This document shows, one piece after another, positions 25,801-34,175 of a stretch of DNA of 64,000 nucleotides. The notes below the pieces were generated by a model. It saw only the letters and a program-made list of their open reading frames with translations. It did not search any database and was not told where the DNA came from. The DNA comes from Clostridiales bacterium (GTDB lineage Bacteria; Bacillota; Clostridia; Oscillospirales; Butyricicoccaceae), in the NCBI GenBank assembly GCA_004555915.1, contig SFJM01000003.1:1-64000 (forward strand). Reading direction: 5' to 3'. Numbering within the stretch: the first letter of the stretch is position 1; the number at the start of each line of letters is the position of its first letter. Position numbers and translations under genes: made by a program.

Positions 25801-25887
25801 CCTCGTTTCTGCAGCCATAGCCGGCAATGTGGATACAGTAATGCATCCCGCCAGCACCAGACTGACCAGTCTCTTACCCCAACGCAT
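22822..25887 (-). CDS. S-layer-anchored multidomain protein with caspase-like core
   Basis: The start at 25887 (MRWGKRLVSLVLAGC) has AAGGAAGG upstream and a signal peptide ending at AMAAE. Of 1021 residues, about 30-210 are three SLH repeats. An Ig-like domain (225-325) follows. A caspase-fold region (about 480-640) has a His-Gly pair in LLDSHGG (His498) and a Cys in IYVGTCHGADS (Cys567), matching a C25/CHAT-like His-Cys dyad. Next comes a carboxypeptidase-regulatory beta domain (TGRIMDAATGEAIPNVTI, about 757-840). A C-terminal domain (LKWNDEPRDLDSHVVG) resembles YfaP/DUF2135. It is likely a wall-bound protease or peptide-processing protein; the substrate is unknown. Activity depends on the dyad assignment, which is inference. 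Confidence 0.8.
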   Translation of the reverse strand: MRWGKRLVSLVLAGCITVSTLPAMAAETRKNPFRDVEEGSWYYEHVLSAYERRLMSGVSDTEFQPNGVLSRAMVAQILYNYAGQPEVSGDAAFTDVASGKWYYNAVQWAAEHDVVSGMGDGRFAPESNVTREQLAVMLNNNAGRPEADGELDFPDQNQVSSWAREAILWANQNGIINGTKLSDGTVLLKPRDNATRAQAASMILKYVDVLEEANRNPEDPADEAVSFVDFYADISNILVGTTETVTFYAEVESEQPVSGDAIILRNEYSRAVAHMHDDGENGDAEADDGIFTAQIEIEAKEQSRELYHASYYNGVNSTEFLINCYLDLTDEQLAAGEPVMDSLQEIAAQHVETGDTDADLEQAKQSYQEMLDYLAQQKAAGSIDRYAAEEDGIHFYTPYQIHYVLYYESLLTAQDTQAAPAAQKNAASDSYTTDTYSEICTLQPFNWQHPDDHLGSAASRIEHTDLPYEWTSRLVDGQVTVERMKELGQYHVILLDSHGGVNSIATGEEATEASRETYKADLQADLVSISGVSGGGDRDFFVVGDLFFRQNYRAGDMNNSIIYVGTCHGADSEELSDALRHAGAAAVMAYENSVYTSYCEEMCEEVCKNLCNNSGEGYPTLSKAIRQAKDALGEKDTSELSWSQKFGAWLHGKGAAELKLFGDSGFRLDCGYISGNVRKAANGYRVKPIVRLVGVSSTANTGLGSFGVRANQGTYDVRVCAYGCRARTVRNVSVRSGVTTYLSDSRLLMTSDSNQEITGRIMDAATGEAIPNVTIRFREDHNNTSGDYVTVAGGEAYTITADENGGFATTDLPVGYYTMEAVRDGYITQYKDIVVGTGDYNEVSMSQVLQEGTYRIVLKWNDEPRDLDSHVVGTLSSGDSFHTYYSYKSQYDGETEVCNLDLDDTNGNGPETITLKPTTTEPYYYYIYRYAGDGTVATSGAHIEVYNGESCIRTFDVPTDQGDGDYWNVFAIVNGTLVVNNTITDEANISYAGTAEHAENAKGVNGMSESSLKAETETGKK

Positions 25888-26046
25888 AAAGCATCCTTCC
25901 TTCCCGCACATTCCGTGCGTTTTCTTGTACGAATGAATAACATTCATACTGCCAGTATACCATACCTCTGCGTTGAGCGCAAATATTTATCCTTCCATCC
26001 CGATGCTCCCCTTCCAGCGTGCAGCCTGTTTTCCCCCTCAGCACGC

Positions 26047-26078
26047 AAAAAACCGCCCCGGTTTCCCGGAGCGGTCCA
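26047..26078 (-). terminator. Terminator after ftsH
   Basis: CCGCCCCGG (26053-26061) pairs with CCGGAGCGG (26066-26074). On the minus strand six T residues follow. It ends the long gdpP-to-ftsH run. Confidence 0.85.
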
Positions 26079-26094
26079 TATTTATGCACAATGA

Positions 26095-28164
26095 TTATCC
26101 GTCATCCTGACTGGTCGGATCATCCTCCGATTGATCCTCCGGAACAAATAGCTTTGTCACTGCGTCATCCAGAGAAATCTTCTGGGTCTGATCCGGGTCC
26201 TGCGCTGCCGGCTCCTCCGCCTGAGGCGCTTTCGGTTCAAAGACCTGTGTCTTTTCTGCATCCTGCGCCGCGGTCTTTGCCATACCGCTTTCCAGATGGA
26301 ACAACTGCTCACCGGTGGCATGATCCGGCACTTCTTCTCCCTGGAACAGCTTTTCAAATGCTTCGCCGTCCATGGTTTCATTGCGAATCAGGTATTCGGC
26401 AACTGCCTTGAGCTGCTCCATATGCTCCTTCAGGATGGTCTCACATGCTGCGTAGGCATCCAGAATCACCTTACGGATTTCGCTGTCAATCTTGGCTGCC
26501 AGATCTTCCGAAATGGAATCACTGCGTTCCACCATTTCACGGCCCAGGAAGATTTCCTGCTGACCGCTGCTGTAATTGATCGGGCCGATCACATCACTCA
26601 TGCCGTACTTGGTGACCATGCTCTTGGCAACCGAGGTGGCACGTTCAATATCATTGGAGGCGCCGGTGGAAATATCATCCATCGTCAGCTTTTCCGCTAC
26701 ACGGCCGCCCAGCAGCACAATCAGGTCATCCAGCATTTCCTTCTTGGAGGCATAGAATTTTTCCTCCTGCGGCAGGCTCATGGTAAAGCCACCGGCACGG
26801 CCGCGGGGTACAATGGATACTGTATGCACCGGGTCCTGTGTGGGCAGGCAACGAGTTGCAATGGCATGACCTGCCTCATGGTATGCGGTCAGCTTCTTCT
26901 CATGATCGCTCATGACACGGCTCTTCTTTTCTGTGCCCATGATAACCTTGAGGAAGGAATCCTCAATATCCTCCATGCTAATCAGACGCTTGTTGCGGCG
27001 TGCTGCCAGCAGGGCTGCTTCATTCAGCAGGTTTTCCAGATCGGCACCGGTAAAACCTGCGGTGGATTTTGCAATGGAATCAAACCGGACATCCGGATCA
27101 AACTGCTTGCCGCGGGCATGTACCCGCAGGATGGCTTCGCGGCCCTTCATATCCGGTGCGCCCACATAAACCTGACGGTCAAAGCGTCCCGGACGCAGCA
27201 GTGCCGGGTCCAGAATATCCTGACGGTTGGTTGCCGCAATGACAATCACACCTTCATTTGCGCCAAAGCCATCCATCTCAACCAGCAGCTGGTTCAGGGT
27301 CTGCTCGCGTTCATCATGTCCGCCGCCAAGGCCTGCGCCTCTGTGCCGTCCGACTGCGTCAATTTCGTCGATGAAGACAATTGCCGGGGCATTTTTCTTT
27401 GCCTCATTGAACAGGTCACGGACACGGGATGCGCCGACACCGACATACAGCTCCACAAAATCCGAGCCGGAAATGGACAGGAACGGTACACCGGCTTCAC
27501 CGGCAACCGCACGGGCGAGCAGGGTTTTACCGGTACCCGGAGGGCCTACTAACAGCACACCCTTCGGAATACGTGCGCCAATCTGGGTAAACTTTTGCGG
27601 ATTCTTTAAAAATTCCACAATTTCTTCCAGCTCTGCCTTTTCTTCATCTGCACCGGCAACATCCTCAAAGGTAACCCGTCGCTTGTCATCCTCCGCATGC
27701 TTGATGCGTGCCTTGCCAAACTGCATGGCACCACGTCCGCCGCCATCCTGCTTGCTGAACATAAAATAGTAAAACAGGCCAAAAATGGCGATCAGCACAA
27801 AATACGGGATGATGCTGGCCCACCATGGAACCTCGGTGACTTTCCAGTCATAATCCTTGATAATGCCAGCCTGCTTCTGTTCCCGGATGGTTTCTCCCAG
27901 ATCACTGAAAAACAGGTCTACACTTGGCAGGTCATATTCCAGCCTGGACTGATCCTGCAGGGTAGCACGCAGGTTGTTGCCATCAATCACAAATTCTGTG
28001 ACCTTCTGCTGCTCAAAGGCATCCACAACCTGTGCATAGGTAACCGACGGGGTGCCGTTCTGCTGCATCAGCACGGATACGGTAATAACCAGAAGGATGA
28101 TGATAATGGCGTAAAAGCCAAAGCCTTTCATTTTGCTGCCATTGTTGTTATTCTTTTTGTCCAA
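26095..28164 (-). CDS. ftsH: ATP-dependent zinc metalloprotease FtsH
   Basis: The 689-residue membrane protease has two N-terminal membrane segments (about 15-33 and 114-134) around an extracytoplasmic domain. An AAA+ module follows, with Walker A GPPGTGKT, Walker B IVFIDEIDAVG and the second region of homology ATNRQDILDPALLRPGRFD. The zinc motif HEAGH sits in LTAYHEAGHAIATRC. It degrades membrane and regulatory proteins as a hexamer. The start is TTG at 28164, with GAGGAG 12 bases upstream. The acidic C-terminal 80 residues (KAPQAEEPAAQDPDQTQ) are longer than in many homologues. It is the last gene of the run after tilS and hpt, a common order. Confidence 0.97.
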   Translation of the reverse strand: MDKKNNNNGSKMKGFGFYAIIIILLVITVSVLMQQNGTPSVTYAQVVDAFEQQKVTEFVIDGNNLRATLQDQSRLEYDLPSVDLFFSDLGETIREQKQAGIIKDYDWKVTEVPWWASIIPYFVLIAIFGLFYYFMFSKQDGGGRGAMQFGKARIKHAEDDKRRVTFEDVAGADEEKAELEEIVEFLKNPQKFTQIGARIPKGVLLVGPPGTGKTLLARAVAGEAGVPFLSISGSDFVELYVGVGASRVRDLFNEAKKNAPAIVFIDEIDAVGRHRGAGLGGGHDEREQTLNQLLVEMDGFGANEGVIVIAATNRQDILDPALLRPGRFDRQVYVGAPDMKGREAILRVHARGKQFDPDVRFDSIAKSTAGFTGADLENLLNEAALLAARRNKRLISMEDIEDSFLKVIMGTEKKSRVMSDHEKKLTAYHEAGHAIATRCLPTQDPVHTVSIVPRGRAGGFTMSLPQEEKFYASKKEMLDDLIVLLGGRVAEKLTMDDISTGASNDIERATSVAKSMVTKYGMSDVIGPINYSSGQQEIFLGREMVERSDSISEDLAAKIDSEIRKVILDAYAACETILKEHMEQLKAVAEYLIRNETMDGEAFEKLFQGEEVPDHATGEQLFHLESGMAKTAAQDAEKTQVFEPKAPQAEEPAAQDPDQTQKISLDDAVTKLFVPEDQSEDDPTSQDDG

Positions 28165-28199
28165 AAGTGTATGTCACTCCTCTCCGCTGTACGGAAGTG

Positions 28200-28742
28200 T
28201 TATTCTCCTCCGTATACCGACGGCTTGAGCACGCCGACATACGGCAGATTTCGATATCTCTGGTCATAGTCCAGGCCATAACCCACAATAAATGCATCCG
28301 GAACCGTAAAGCCCTTATAATTGACTTCCACCGGTACCACCCGGCGTTCCGGCTTATCTAAAAACGTGCACAGGGCAATGGATGCCGCGCCACGTGATTT
28401 CAGCGTTTTCATCAGATAGCTCAGCGTCCGTCCGCTGTCCAGGATATCCTCCACCAGAATCAGATGACGGCCTTCAATGCTTCCGTCAAAATCCTTGACA
28501 ATTTTGACCTCACCGGAGGAGCTTGTGCCGGAACCATAGCTGGAAACCGACATAAAATCCACCGTACACGGAATGGTAACCGCACGCACCAGATCCGCCA
28601 TAAACACAAACGAACCCTTCAATACACTGACAATCATGGGGTTTTTCCCCGCATAATCCCGGGAAATCTGTGCGCCGATTTCCGCAACCTTTTCTGCAAT
28701 CTGTTCCTGGCTCAGAAGAACCTTCTCAATATCCCGTGTCAT
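28200..28742 (-). CDS. hpt: Hypoxanthine phosphoribosyltransferase
   Basis: The 180-residue enzyme salvages hypoxanthine and guanine by transfer to PRPP. It has the PRPP-binding loop LILVEDILDSGRTLSYL, the N-terminal LKGSFVFMADLVR, and the C-terminal Trp/Asp substitute region VGYGLDYDQRYRNLPYVG. The length is normal. It sits between tilS (seven bases upstream) and ftsH, the classical tilS-hpt-ftsH order, so co-expression is likely. Confidence 0.96.
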   Translation of the reverse strand: MTRDIEKVLLSQEQIAEKVAEIGAQISRDYAGKNPMIVSVLKGSFVFMADLVRAVTIPCTVDFMSVSSYGSGTSSSGEVKIVKDFDGSIEGRHLILVEDILDSGRTLSYLMKTLKSRGAASIALCTFLDKPERRVVPVEVNYKGFTVPDAFIVGYGLDYDQRYRNLPYVGVLKPSVYGGE

Positions 28743-28748
28743 TTTTCC

Positions 28749-30065
28749 TTACTCCTCTCTTTCTGTCCTGTCAGCCTCATGGCGGACAGCAAAAAAACCA
28801 GCATTCCCACAGAATGCCTGTTCTGTACCAATTCCTGCCGCCACAACAAGGTTTCCCTCACAGCACAGGATTGGCAATGTATCCCGCACATCGGGCGCAA
28901 TGCCCCGTTCCGCGTAAAGCCGTTTGAGCGACCTGGCTCCCCGTGCCCCGGGAAGGGTCATGCGGTCATCCCGCTGCCATGTGCGTACCGATAAATCAGA
29001 TAATTTGATTGTATCACAGGAAATCGGATAAAGCTTGAACGAACTGTGAATATCCGATATTTTTCTCGTAAACTGTACGGTATATGCACCGAAGCGCATG
29101 GGCTTTTCCGGCTCCAGCCGGATTTCCGGCACATGTGCCGCTGTTTTCTCAACGGCAACAACCTTGCCTCGCCGGACTGCCTGCCTGCCGCCCGGCAAAC
29201 TGACCGAGCCGCGCTTTTTGCGTGCCAGTGCACCTACCGCACGGATATGCTTTGCACTGATTTCCCCCATGGGTGTCCCTGACTGCTCCAGCAGCTGCCG
29301 GATTTGCCTGCCCTGCAAGGCTTCGGGAAGGCACAGCAGTGCTTCCGCTTCCAGCTGTGTGCCCTGTACCGCCGCCATCCTGTCCAGGCAGGCATTGTCC
29401 TGCCGCAGCAGATTCGCTGTCTCCAGCGCATGCCGGGCTGCTGCCGGTTCGATGTCCCGCAGGGCGGGTATCACATGATGCCGGATGCGGTTGCGGGTGC
29501 AGCTGTCATCCAGATTGGTGGCATCGGTGCACCAGTCCTGCCCGTGTTCCCGCAGAAACGCTTCCACCTGCCGCCGTTCCACGGCAAGCAGCGGACGGAT
29601 GATATTATCCCGCACCGGTGGAATGCCGGACAATCCGGCGCTTCCCGTGCCGCGGATCAGATGGAACAGCATGGTTTCCAGATTATCATCCGCTGTATGT
29701 GCCGTTGCAATGCGCTGTGCACCCAGCTCTGCCGCGCAGCGGGTGAAAAAATCATACCGCAGCTGGCGGGCTGCCGTTTCCACCGACACCTTCTGCCGCT
29801 GTGCTTCCGCAGCGGCATCACAGTGTCCCAAACGGAAGTCAATGCCATGGGCTTCACACAGCCTGCGGCAAAATTCCGCATCCGCATCTGCCTGCGCGCC
29901 CCGCAGACCATGATGCAGGTGGCAGGCGCAGATATCATATCCCAGCTCCTGCAGGCATACTACCAGGCTGACCGAATCCGCACCGCCGGATAACCCGCAC
30001 AACACCCGGGTACCGGATGGAATCATATCGTATTGTCCGATTGTATGGCGTACCAGCTGTTTCAT
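28749..30065 (-). CDS. tilS: tRNA(Ile)-lysidine synthetase
   Basis: The 438-residue enzyme converts the wobble cytidine of tRNA-Ile(CAU) to lysidine. The N-type ATP pyrophosphatase P-loop SGGADS sits in LCGLSGGADSVSLVV near residue 25. The motif ATAHTADDNLETMLFHLIRGTGSAGLSGI is typical of the family. A C-terminal lysidine-tRNA synthase domain follows residue 330. The ATG at 30065 overlaps the dnaB stop (ATGA), so an extension to 30113 is rejected. It is essential in most bacteria. Confidence 0.95.
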   Translation of the reverse strand: MKQLVRHTIGQYDMIPSGTRVLCGLSGGADSVSLVVCLQELGYDICACHLHHGLRGAQADADAEFCRRLCEAHGIDFRLGHCDAAAEAQRQKVSVETAARQLRYDFFTRCAAELGAQRIATAHTADDNLETMLFHLIRGTGSAGLSGIPPVRDNIIRPLLAVERRQVEAFLREHGQDWCTDATNLDDSCTRNRIRHHVIPALRDIEPAAARHALETANLLRQDNACLDRMAAVQGTQLEAEALLCLPEALQGRQIRQLLEQSGTPMGEISAKHIRAVGALARKKRGSVSLPGGRQAVRRGKVVAVEKTAAHVPEIRLEPEKPMRFGAYTVQFTRKISDIHSSFKLYPISCDTIKLSDLSVRTWQRDDRMTLPGARGARSLKRLYAERGIAPDVRDTLPILCCEGNLVVAAGIGTEQAFCGNAGFFAVRHEADRTEREE

Positions 30066-31396
30066 TCGTGCCGCCTGTCCTGATTGTAGAAGGTGGTATA
30101 CTGACCGATCCACTGGAGCATCACCGAACCGGTTGCACCGTGGCGGTTTTTTGCAATAATAATTTCCGCGTTGTTTTTTTCTTCACTCTCGTCATCATAA
30201 TAATCATCGCGGTAGATGAAAAGAACAATATCCGCATCCTGCTCAATGGCGCCGGATTCACGCAGGTCAGACAGCATCGGCCGTTTGTCCTCACGCTTTT
30301 CCACCGCACGGGACAGCTGAGACAGACAGATGACCGGTACATTCAGCTCCTTTGCCATGATTTTCATGGCACGGGAAATTTCACCGATTTCATTGACACG
30401 GTTGTCACTGCGCCTGCCCGACTGCATCAGCTGTAAATAGTCAATACAAATCAGGCCGAGATTGTCACCTAAACGGCGGCATTTCGCCTTAATTTCCGCC
30501 ACGGTAATGGCAGGATTGTCATCCACATAAATATGGGTTTTCGCCAGCACATTGGCAGCCCGGGCAATTTTGGTCCAGTCATCCGGCTCCAGCTCGCCGG
30601 TTTTGAGCTTCTGGGAATCAATGACCGCTTCCTGGGACAGCAGACGGGATGCCAGCTGATCCTTGCTCATTTCCAGCTGGAACAGCACGATATCCTTATC
30701 GGTATGCTTGGCCGCATACAGCGCCACATTGAGGGCAAAGGCAGTCTTGCCCATACCCGGACGGGCGGCAATCAGGATCAGGTCGGATTTGTTCAGGCCG
30801 GTCAGGCGGCGGTCCAGATCATGGAAGCCTGTGGGCAGACCCGGCAGACCGCTTTCACTCTGTGCCAGCTCATCCAGACGGTTATACACATCCAGAATCA
30901 CACTTTTAATGGGTGAAAGACCCTGCACCTCACGGCCATGCCGTACCGCATAAATTTTCTGTTCTGCGGATTCCGCGATATCCCCGGCTTCTCCGGCACC
31001 TTCATATGCCATGGCCTGAATATCCGCACCGGCTGCTGCAATTTCCCGCAGCATGCTTTTATCCCGGATAATACGGGCATATTCCCGTACACCGGCAGCG
31101 GTAGGCGTGACATCCATCAGCTGAGACAGGTATGCCCGTCCGCCTGCGTCATCATAGGTGCCGTTGATTTTCAGTTCATTGAGTACCGTTACCGCGTCAA
31201 TGCGCACGGAATCGGTAAACATGGAAAAAATGGTCTCAAAAATGCGCCGGTTTTCTTCCGCATAGAAGTCCTCCGGACGCAAAAGTTCAATTACCTCCGG
31301 AATACAGGATGGGTCAATCAGCATGGAACCAATGACCGCCTGTTCCGCTTCTACTGCCTGTGGCATCTGCCGTGCCAGCAGGTCATCCATTGCCAT
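30062..31396 (-). CDS. dnaB: Replicative DNA helicase
   Basis: This 444-residue DnaB-family helicase (DnaC in Bacillus) unwinds DNA at the replication fork. The N-terminal domain (MPQAVEAEQAVIGSMLIDP) is followed by a linker. The RecA-like C-terminal domain has Walker A ARPGMGKTAFALN, Walker B LICIDYLQLM and the arginine-finger region LSQLSRAVEKREDKRP. No intein is present. It follows rplI and precedes tilS with a four-base overlap. The neighbouring gdpP-rplI-dnaB order is widely conserved in Firmicutes. Confidence 0.97.
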   Translation of the reverse strand: MAMDDLLARQMPQAVEAEQAVIGSMLIDPSCIPEVIELLRPEDFYAEENRRIFETIFSMFTDSVRIDAVTVLNELKINGTYDDAGGRAYLSQLMDVTPTAAGVREYARIIRDKSMLREIAAAGADIQAMAYEGAGEAGDIAESAEQKIYAVRHGREVQGLSPIKSVILDVYNRLDELAQSESGLPGLPTGFHDLDRRLTGLNKSDLILIAARPGMGKTAFALNVALYAAKHTDKDIVLFQLEMSKDQLASRLLSQEAVIDSQKLKTGELEPDDWTKIARAANVLAKTHIYVDDNPAITVAEIKAKCRRLGDNLGLICIDYLQLMQSGRRSDNRVNEIGEISRAMKIMAKELNVPVICLSQLSRAVEKREDKRPMLSDLRESGAIEQDADIVLFIYRDDYYDDESEEKNNAEIIIAKNRHGATGSVMLQWIGQYTTFYNQDRRHE

Positions 31397-31459
31397 ATCC
31401 GACTGACCTCCTTTCTTCCTGATATCTCAGCCGATCAACCTGACGGTTTCGCAAAACCA

Positions 31460-31486
31460 AAGGCTCCCTCAGAGGAGGGCGGCTTT
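31460..31486 (-). repeat. Dispersed CCTCCTCTGAGGGAG repeat, minus-strand copy
   Basis: On the minus strand this reads CCTCCTCTGAGGGAGCCTTT, identical to the plus-strand copy near 52113-52134 and close to the one at 48178-48198. It lies in the rplI-dnaB gap and could form a short hairpin. Confidence 0.6.
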
Positions 31487-31499
31487 TTAGAAGCGTTTC

Positions 31500-31949
31500 T
31501 TACTCCGCCTCGGTTACCTGTACCTTCAGCTTGCCTACAACCTCCGGATACAGCTTTACCTTCAGCTCGAAGGTACCAAAGGTCTTAATTGCCTCATCCA
31601 GCACAATTTTCTGCTTGTTGATCTCGATCCCATGCTCCTTCTTCAGCTGGGCTGCAATTTCCTTGCTGGTGACGGAGCCGAAGATCCGTCCGCTGGTACC
31701 GCCCTTTGCAGTCATGTGAACCATGATCTCCTCAAATTTCTTTGCATTGGCCTCAGCCTCTGCACGTTCCACAGCTTCACGATGCTTGCGGGATTCCTCT
31801 GCCTGCTTCATCTGGTTCATGTTATCGGCAGTTGCCAGAATTGCCAGCTTGCGCGGCAGCAGATAGTTTCTGCCATAGCCTTCGGAAACCTCAACGAGCT
31901 GGCCCTTCTTGCCCTTGCCCTTTACGTCCTGCTGTAAAATGACTTTCAT
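31500..31949 (-). CDS. rplI: 50S ribosomal protein L9
   Basis: The 149-residue protein starts at 31949 (MKVILQQDVKGKGKKGQ), with TTGGAGGG nine bases upstream; the longer reading to 31982 is rejected. The N-terminal 23S-rRNA-binding domain contains GQLVEVSEGYGRNYLLPRKLA. A long central helix and the C-terminal domain (KEHGIEINKQKIVLDEAIK) follow. It lies between gdpP and dnaB. The 103-base gap to dnaB carries a dispersed hairpin repeat. Confidence 0.97.
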   Translation of the reverse strand: MKVILQQDVKGKGKKGQLVEVSEGYGRNYLLPRKLAILATADNMNQMKQAEESRKHREAVERAEAEANAKKFEEIMVHMTAKGGTSGRIFGSVTSKEIAAQLKKEHGIEINKQKIVLDEAIKTFGTFELKVKLYPEVVGKLKVQVTEAE

Positions 31950-32030
31950 AATAAAAACCCTCCAAGGATAGAAAAATAACAAAATAACATACTGTCAGAC
32001 CTGCCGCATCATGCCGTCCGGAATGAACGG

Positions 32031-34037
32031 TCAGGTTTCCTCTTCCTGTGCGCACTGGTTTTCCATATACGCACCGATTGCCTTAAAAATCCGTTCCTTT
32101 GCCTGTGCCGGCGTGGTATTCTTCATCTGTGCACCGGCTGCCGTCAGGCTTCCGCCGCCGCCCAGCATTTCCGCCAGAATCTGTACATTCACATTGCCCA
32201 TGGAACGGGCAGAAACAATCACATCATCCTGCAGCGGGAATGCCACGATGCTGCCCTTGACACCGATGATGTTGAGCAGCTCATCCGCAGCCTGTGCTGC
32301 CGTGGGACGGGATACCGGGTCCTCAGTTACCGCTACCACAATGCCGCCTGCCGTGGTTTCCGCACAGGAAATCACACGTTCACGCTGCATATATTCCGTA
32401 AAGGTATTTTGGAACATGCTCTTGATGGTCACCATATCCGCACCGGCGCGGCGCAGATAGGCTGCCGCTTCAAAGGTACGCACGCCTGCTTTGATGGAAA
32501 AGCCCTTGGTATCCAGGTAAATGCCTGCCAGCAGGCTTTCCGCCTCCACCCGGCTGATGGTCTGGTTGGGTACCATATATTGCAGCAGCTCGCTGACCAG
32601 CTCGCTGGCAGAGGATGCGGATGGCTCATGCATATTCACCGCGCAGTTTTCAATATAATCCGCTGCACGGCGGTGATGGTCAATGACTGCAACCCGGCGG
32701 AACCGGGGCAGCAGCTCCGGTGCATCCACAAAATTCGGACGGTTGGTATCCACAACCACCATCAGGCTGTTGCCGTCAATCATCGCTGCCGCTTCATCCG
32801 GCTCAATGAACACGCCGTCATACTGCCCGCTTGCTTCCACACGCTCCAGCAGCGGCATGGCAAGGGTCTGGGCACGGTGCAGGATGATATGTACCTGTTT
32901 GCCGCGGCTGCGTGCCGCACAGGCCACACCGACTGCTGCGCCTACAGCGTCAATGTCCGAATGATGGTGTCCCATGATGAACACCTGGGAGGAATCACGC
33001 ATCAGCTGCCCCAGCGCATTTGCCATGACACGGGACTTGACCTTGGTACGCTTTTCCACTTCCTTGGCGACACCGCCAAAGAATTCAAAGGCATACCGGT
33101 TTTTGATAACGGTCTGGTCCCCGCCGCGGGACAGCGCCATATCCAGCGCCATCAGCGCGAATTCATATTTTTCCTCCAGTGTCTTGCCGTCCCGGCCAAT
33201 GCCAATGGATAACGTAGCACTGATGCCCTCACGGGAGACAATGGAACGCACGGAATCCAGTACCGAGAATTTATCCTGGGTAATCTGTGCCAGATCCCGT
33301 TCCTCCATGACAAAAATATACTTGTCACGGTCATATTTGCGCAATACGCCATGGATATCCTTCGCCCATTCTCCAATCCGGTTGTCAATCGCTGCCAGCA
33401 GCGTTGCCTTTTCCGAGTCGCTGACATTTTTCACCAGTTCCTCATAATTGTCAATGGATACGATGGAAACCACCGGGCTGCTTTCCTCATGCTGCCTGCG
33501 CAGCGTAATCAGCTCCGTGGCGTCAATCCAGTACAGGGTCATCAGCACACTGGTGCTGCCATCTGCCGGATGGACCCGGGAGCCCATGACGGTATAAAAC
33601 CGGTCGCCGATTTTCACCTCGGATGGATATACCGGCTTTTTATCCAGCAGCCAGGATGTGTCAAAGCCCGGGATAATATCCTCCAGTGTCTGCTCAAACA
33701 TGCTGTCCCGCATGTCATATACATCATGAAACTGGTCATTGCACCAGACAATCTGCCCGTTTCCGATCATACAGACCGTAATCGGCATAGGCAGATCAGC
33801 AAAATTCTGTCTTGTCTCATTGCTCGCCCCACCGGACAATGCTTCCAGATACTGCAGCATTTCCCTGTTGCGGCGGCGCATGGTAATCACATAATAGCCA
33901 TACAGGACAGCACATACCAGCATTTCAAACAGTGCCAAAGCCAGGGAAAAAAACGCGCTCACACAGGCAAACAGCAGAAATACAACAAAATACATGCCGA
34001 AGCCCGGTTCCAGAATTCTGGACAACCGTTTTTCCAA
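32031..34037 (-). CDS. gdpP: GdpP-type cyclic-di-AMP phosphodiesterase (DHH family)
   Basis: The start is taken as TTG at 34037 because GGAAAGGAGG lies nine bases upstream; an ATG reading reaches back to 34136. The 668-residue protein has two N-terminal membrane segments (about 15-50), then a PAS-like domain (about 75-150). A GGDEF-like domain without an intact GGDEF signature follows (170-300). The DHH/DHHA1 phosphodiesterase carries GHHHSDIDAVGAAVG, VVVDTNRPNF and VIDHHRRAADY, with a C-terminal GGGGSLTAAGAQ. This order is diagnostic of GdpP/YybT, which hydrolyses c-di-AMP to pApA. It heads the conserved gdpP-rplI-dnaB order. Confidence 0.95.
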   Translation of the reverse strand: MEKRLSRILEPGFGMYFVVFLLFACVSAFFSLALALFEMLVCAVLYGYYVITMRRRNREMLQYLEALSGGASNETRQNFADLPMPITVCMIGNGQIVWCNDQFHDVYDMRDSMFEQTLEDIIPGFDTSWLLDKKPVYPSEVKIGDRFYTVMGSRVHPADGSTSVLMTLYWIDATELITLRRQHEESSPVVSIVSIDNYEELVKNVSDSEKATLLAAIDNRIGEWAKDIHGVLRKYDRDKYIFVMEERDLAQITQDKFSVLDSVRSIVSREGISATLSIGIGRDGKTLEEKYEFALMALDMALSRGGDQTVIKNRYAFEFFGGVAKEVEKRTKVKSRVMANALGQLMRDSSQVFIMGHHHSDIDAVGAAVGVACAARSRGKQVHIILHRAQTLAMPLLERVEASGQYDGVFIEPDEAAAMIDGNSLMVVVDTNRPNFVDAPELLPRFRRVAVIDHHRRAADYIENCAVNMHEPSASSASELVSELLQYMVPNQTISRVEAESLLAGIYLDTKGFSIKAGVRTFEAAAYLRRAGADMVTIKSMFQNTFTEYMQRERVISCAETTAGGIVVAVTEDPVSRPTAAQAADELLNIIGVKGSIVAFPLQDDVIVSARSMGNVNVQILAEMLGGGGSLTAAGAQMKNTTPAQAKERIFKAIGAYMENQCAQEEET

Positions 34038-34175
34038 GACACACAGCCTCCTTTCCGGTCCCCCTTCGGGAAAACCGCAGCGGCACACTGCCACCAATAC
34101 ATAATGCATTATAGCAAACCCGTGCGCCGCTGACAAGCAATTTCCCTTCGTTTTTTACGCAAAATGCAGGAAATC

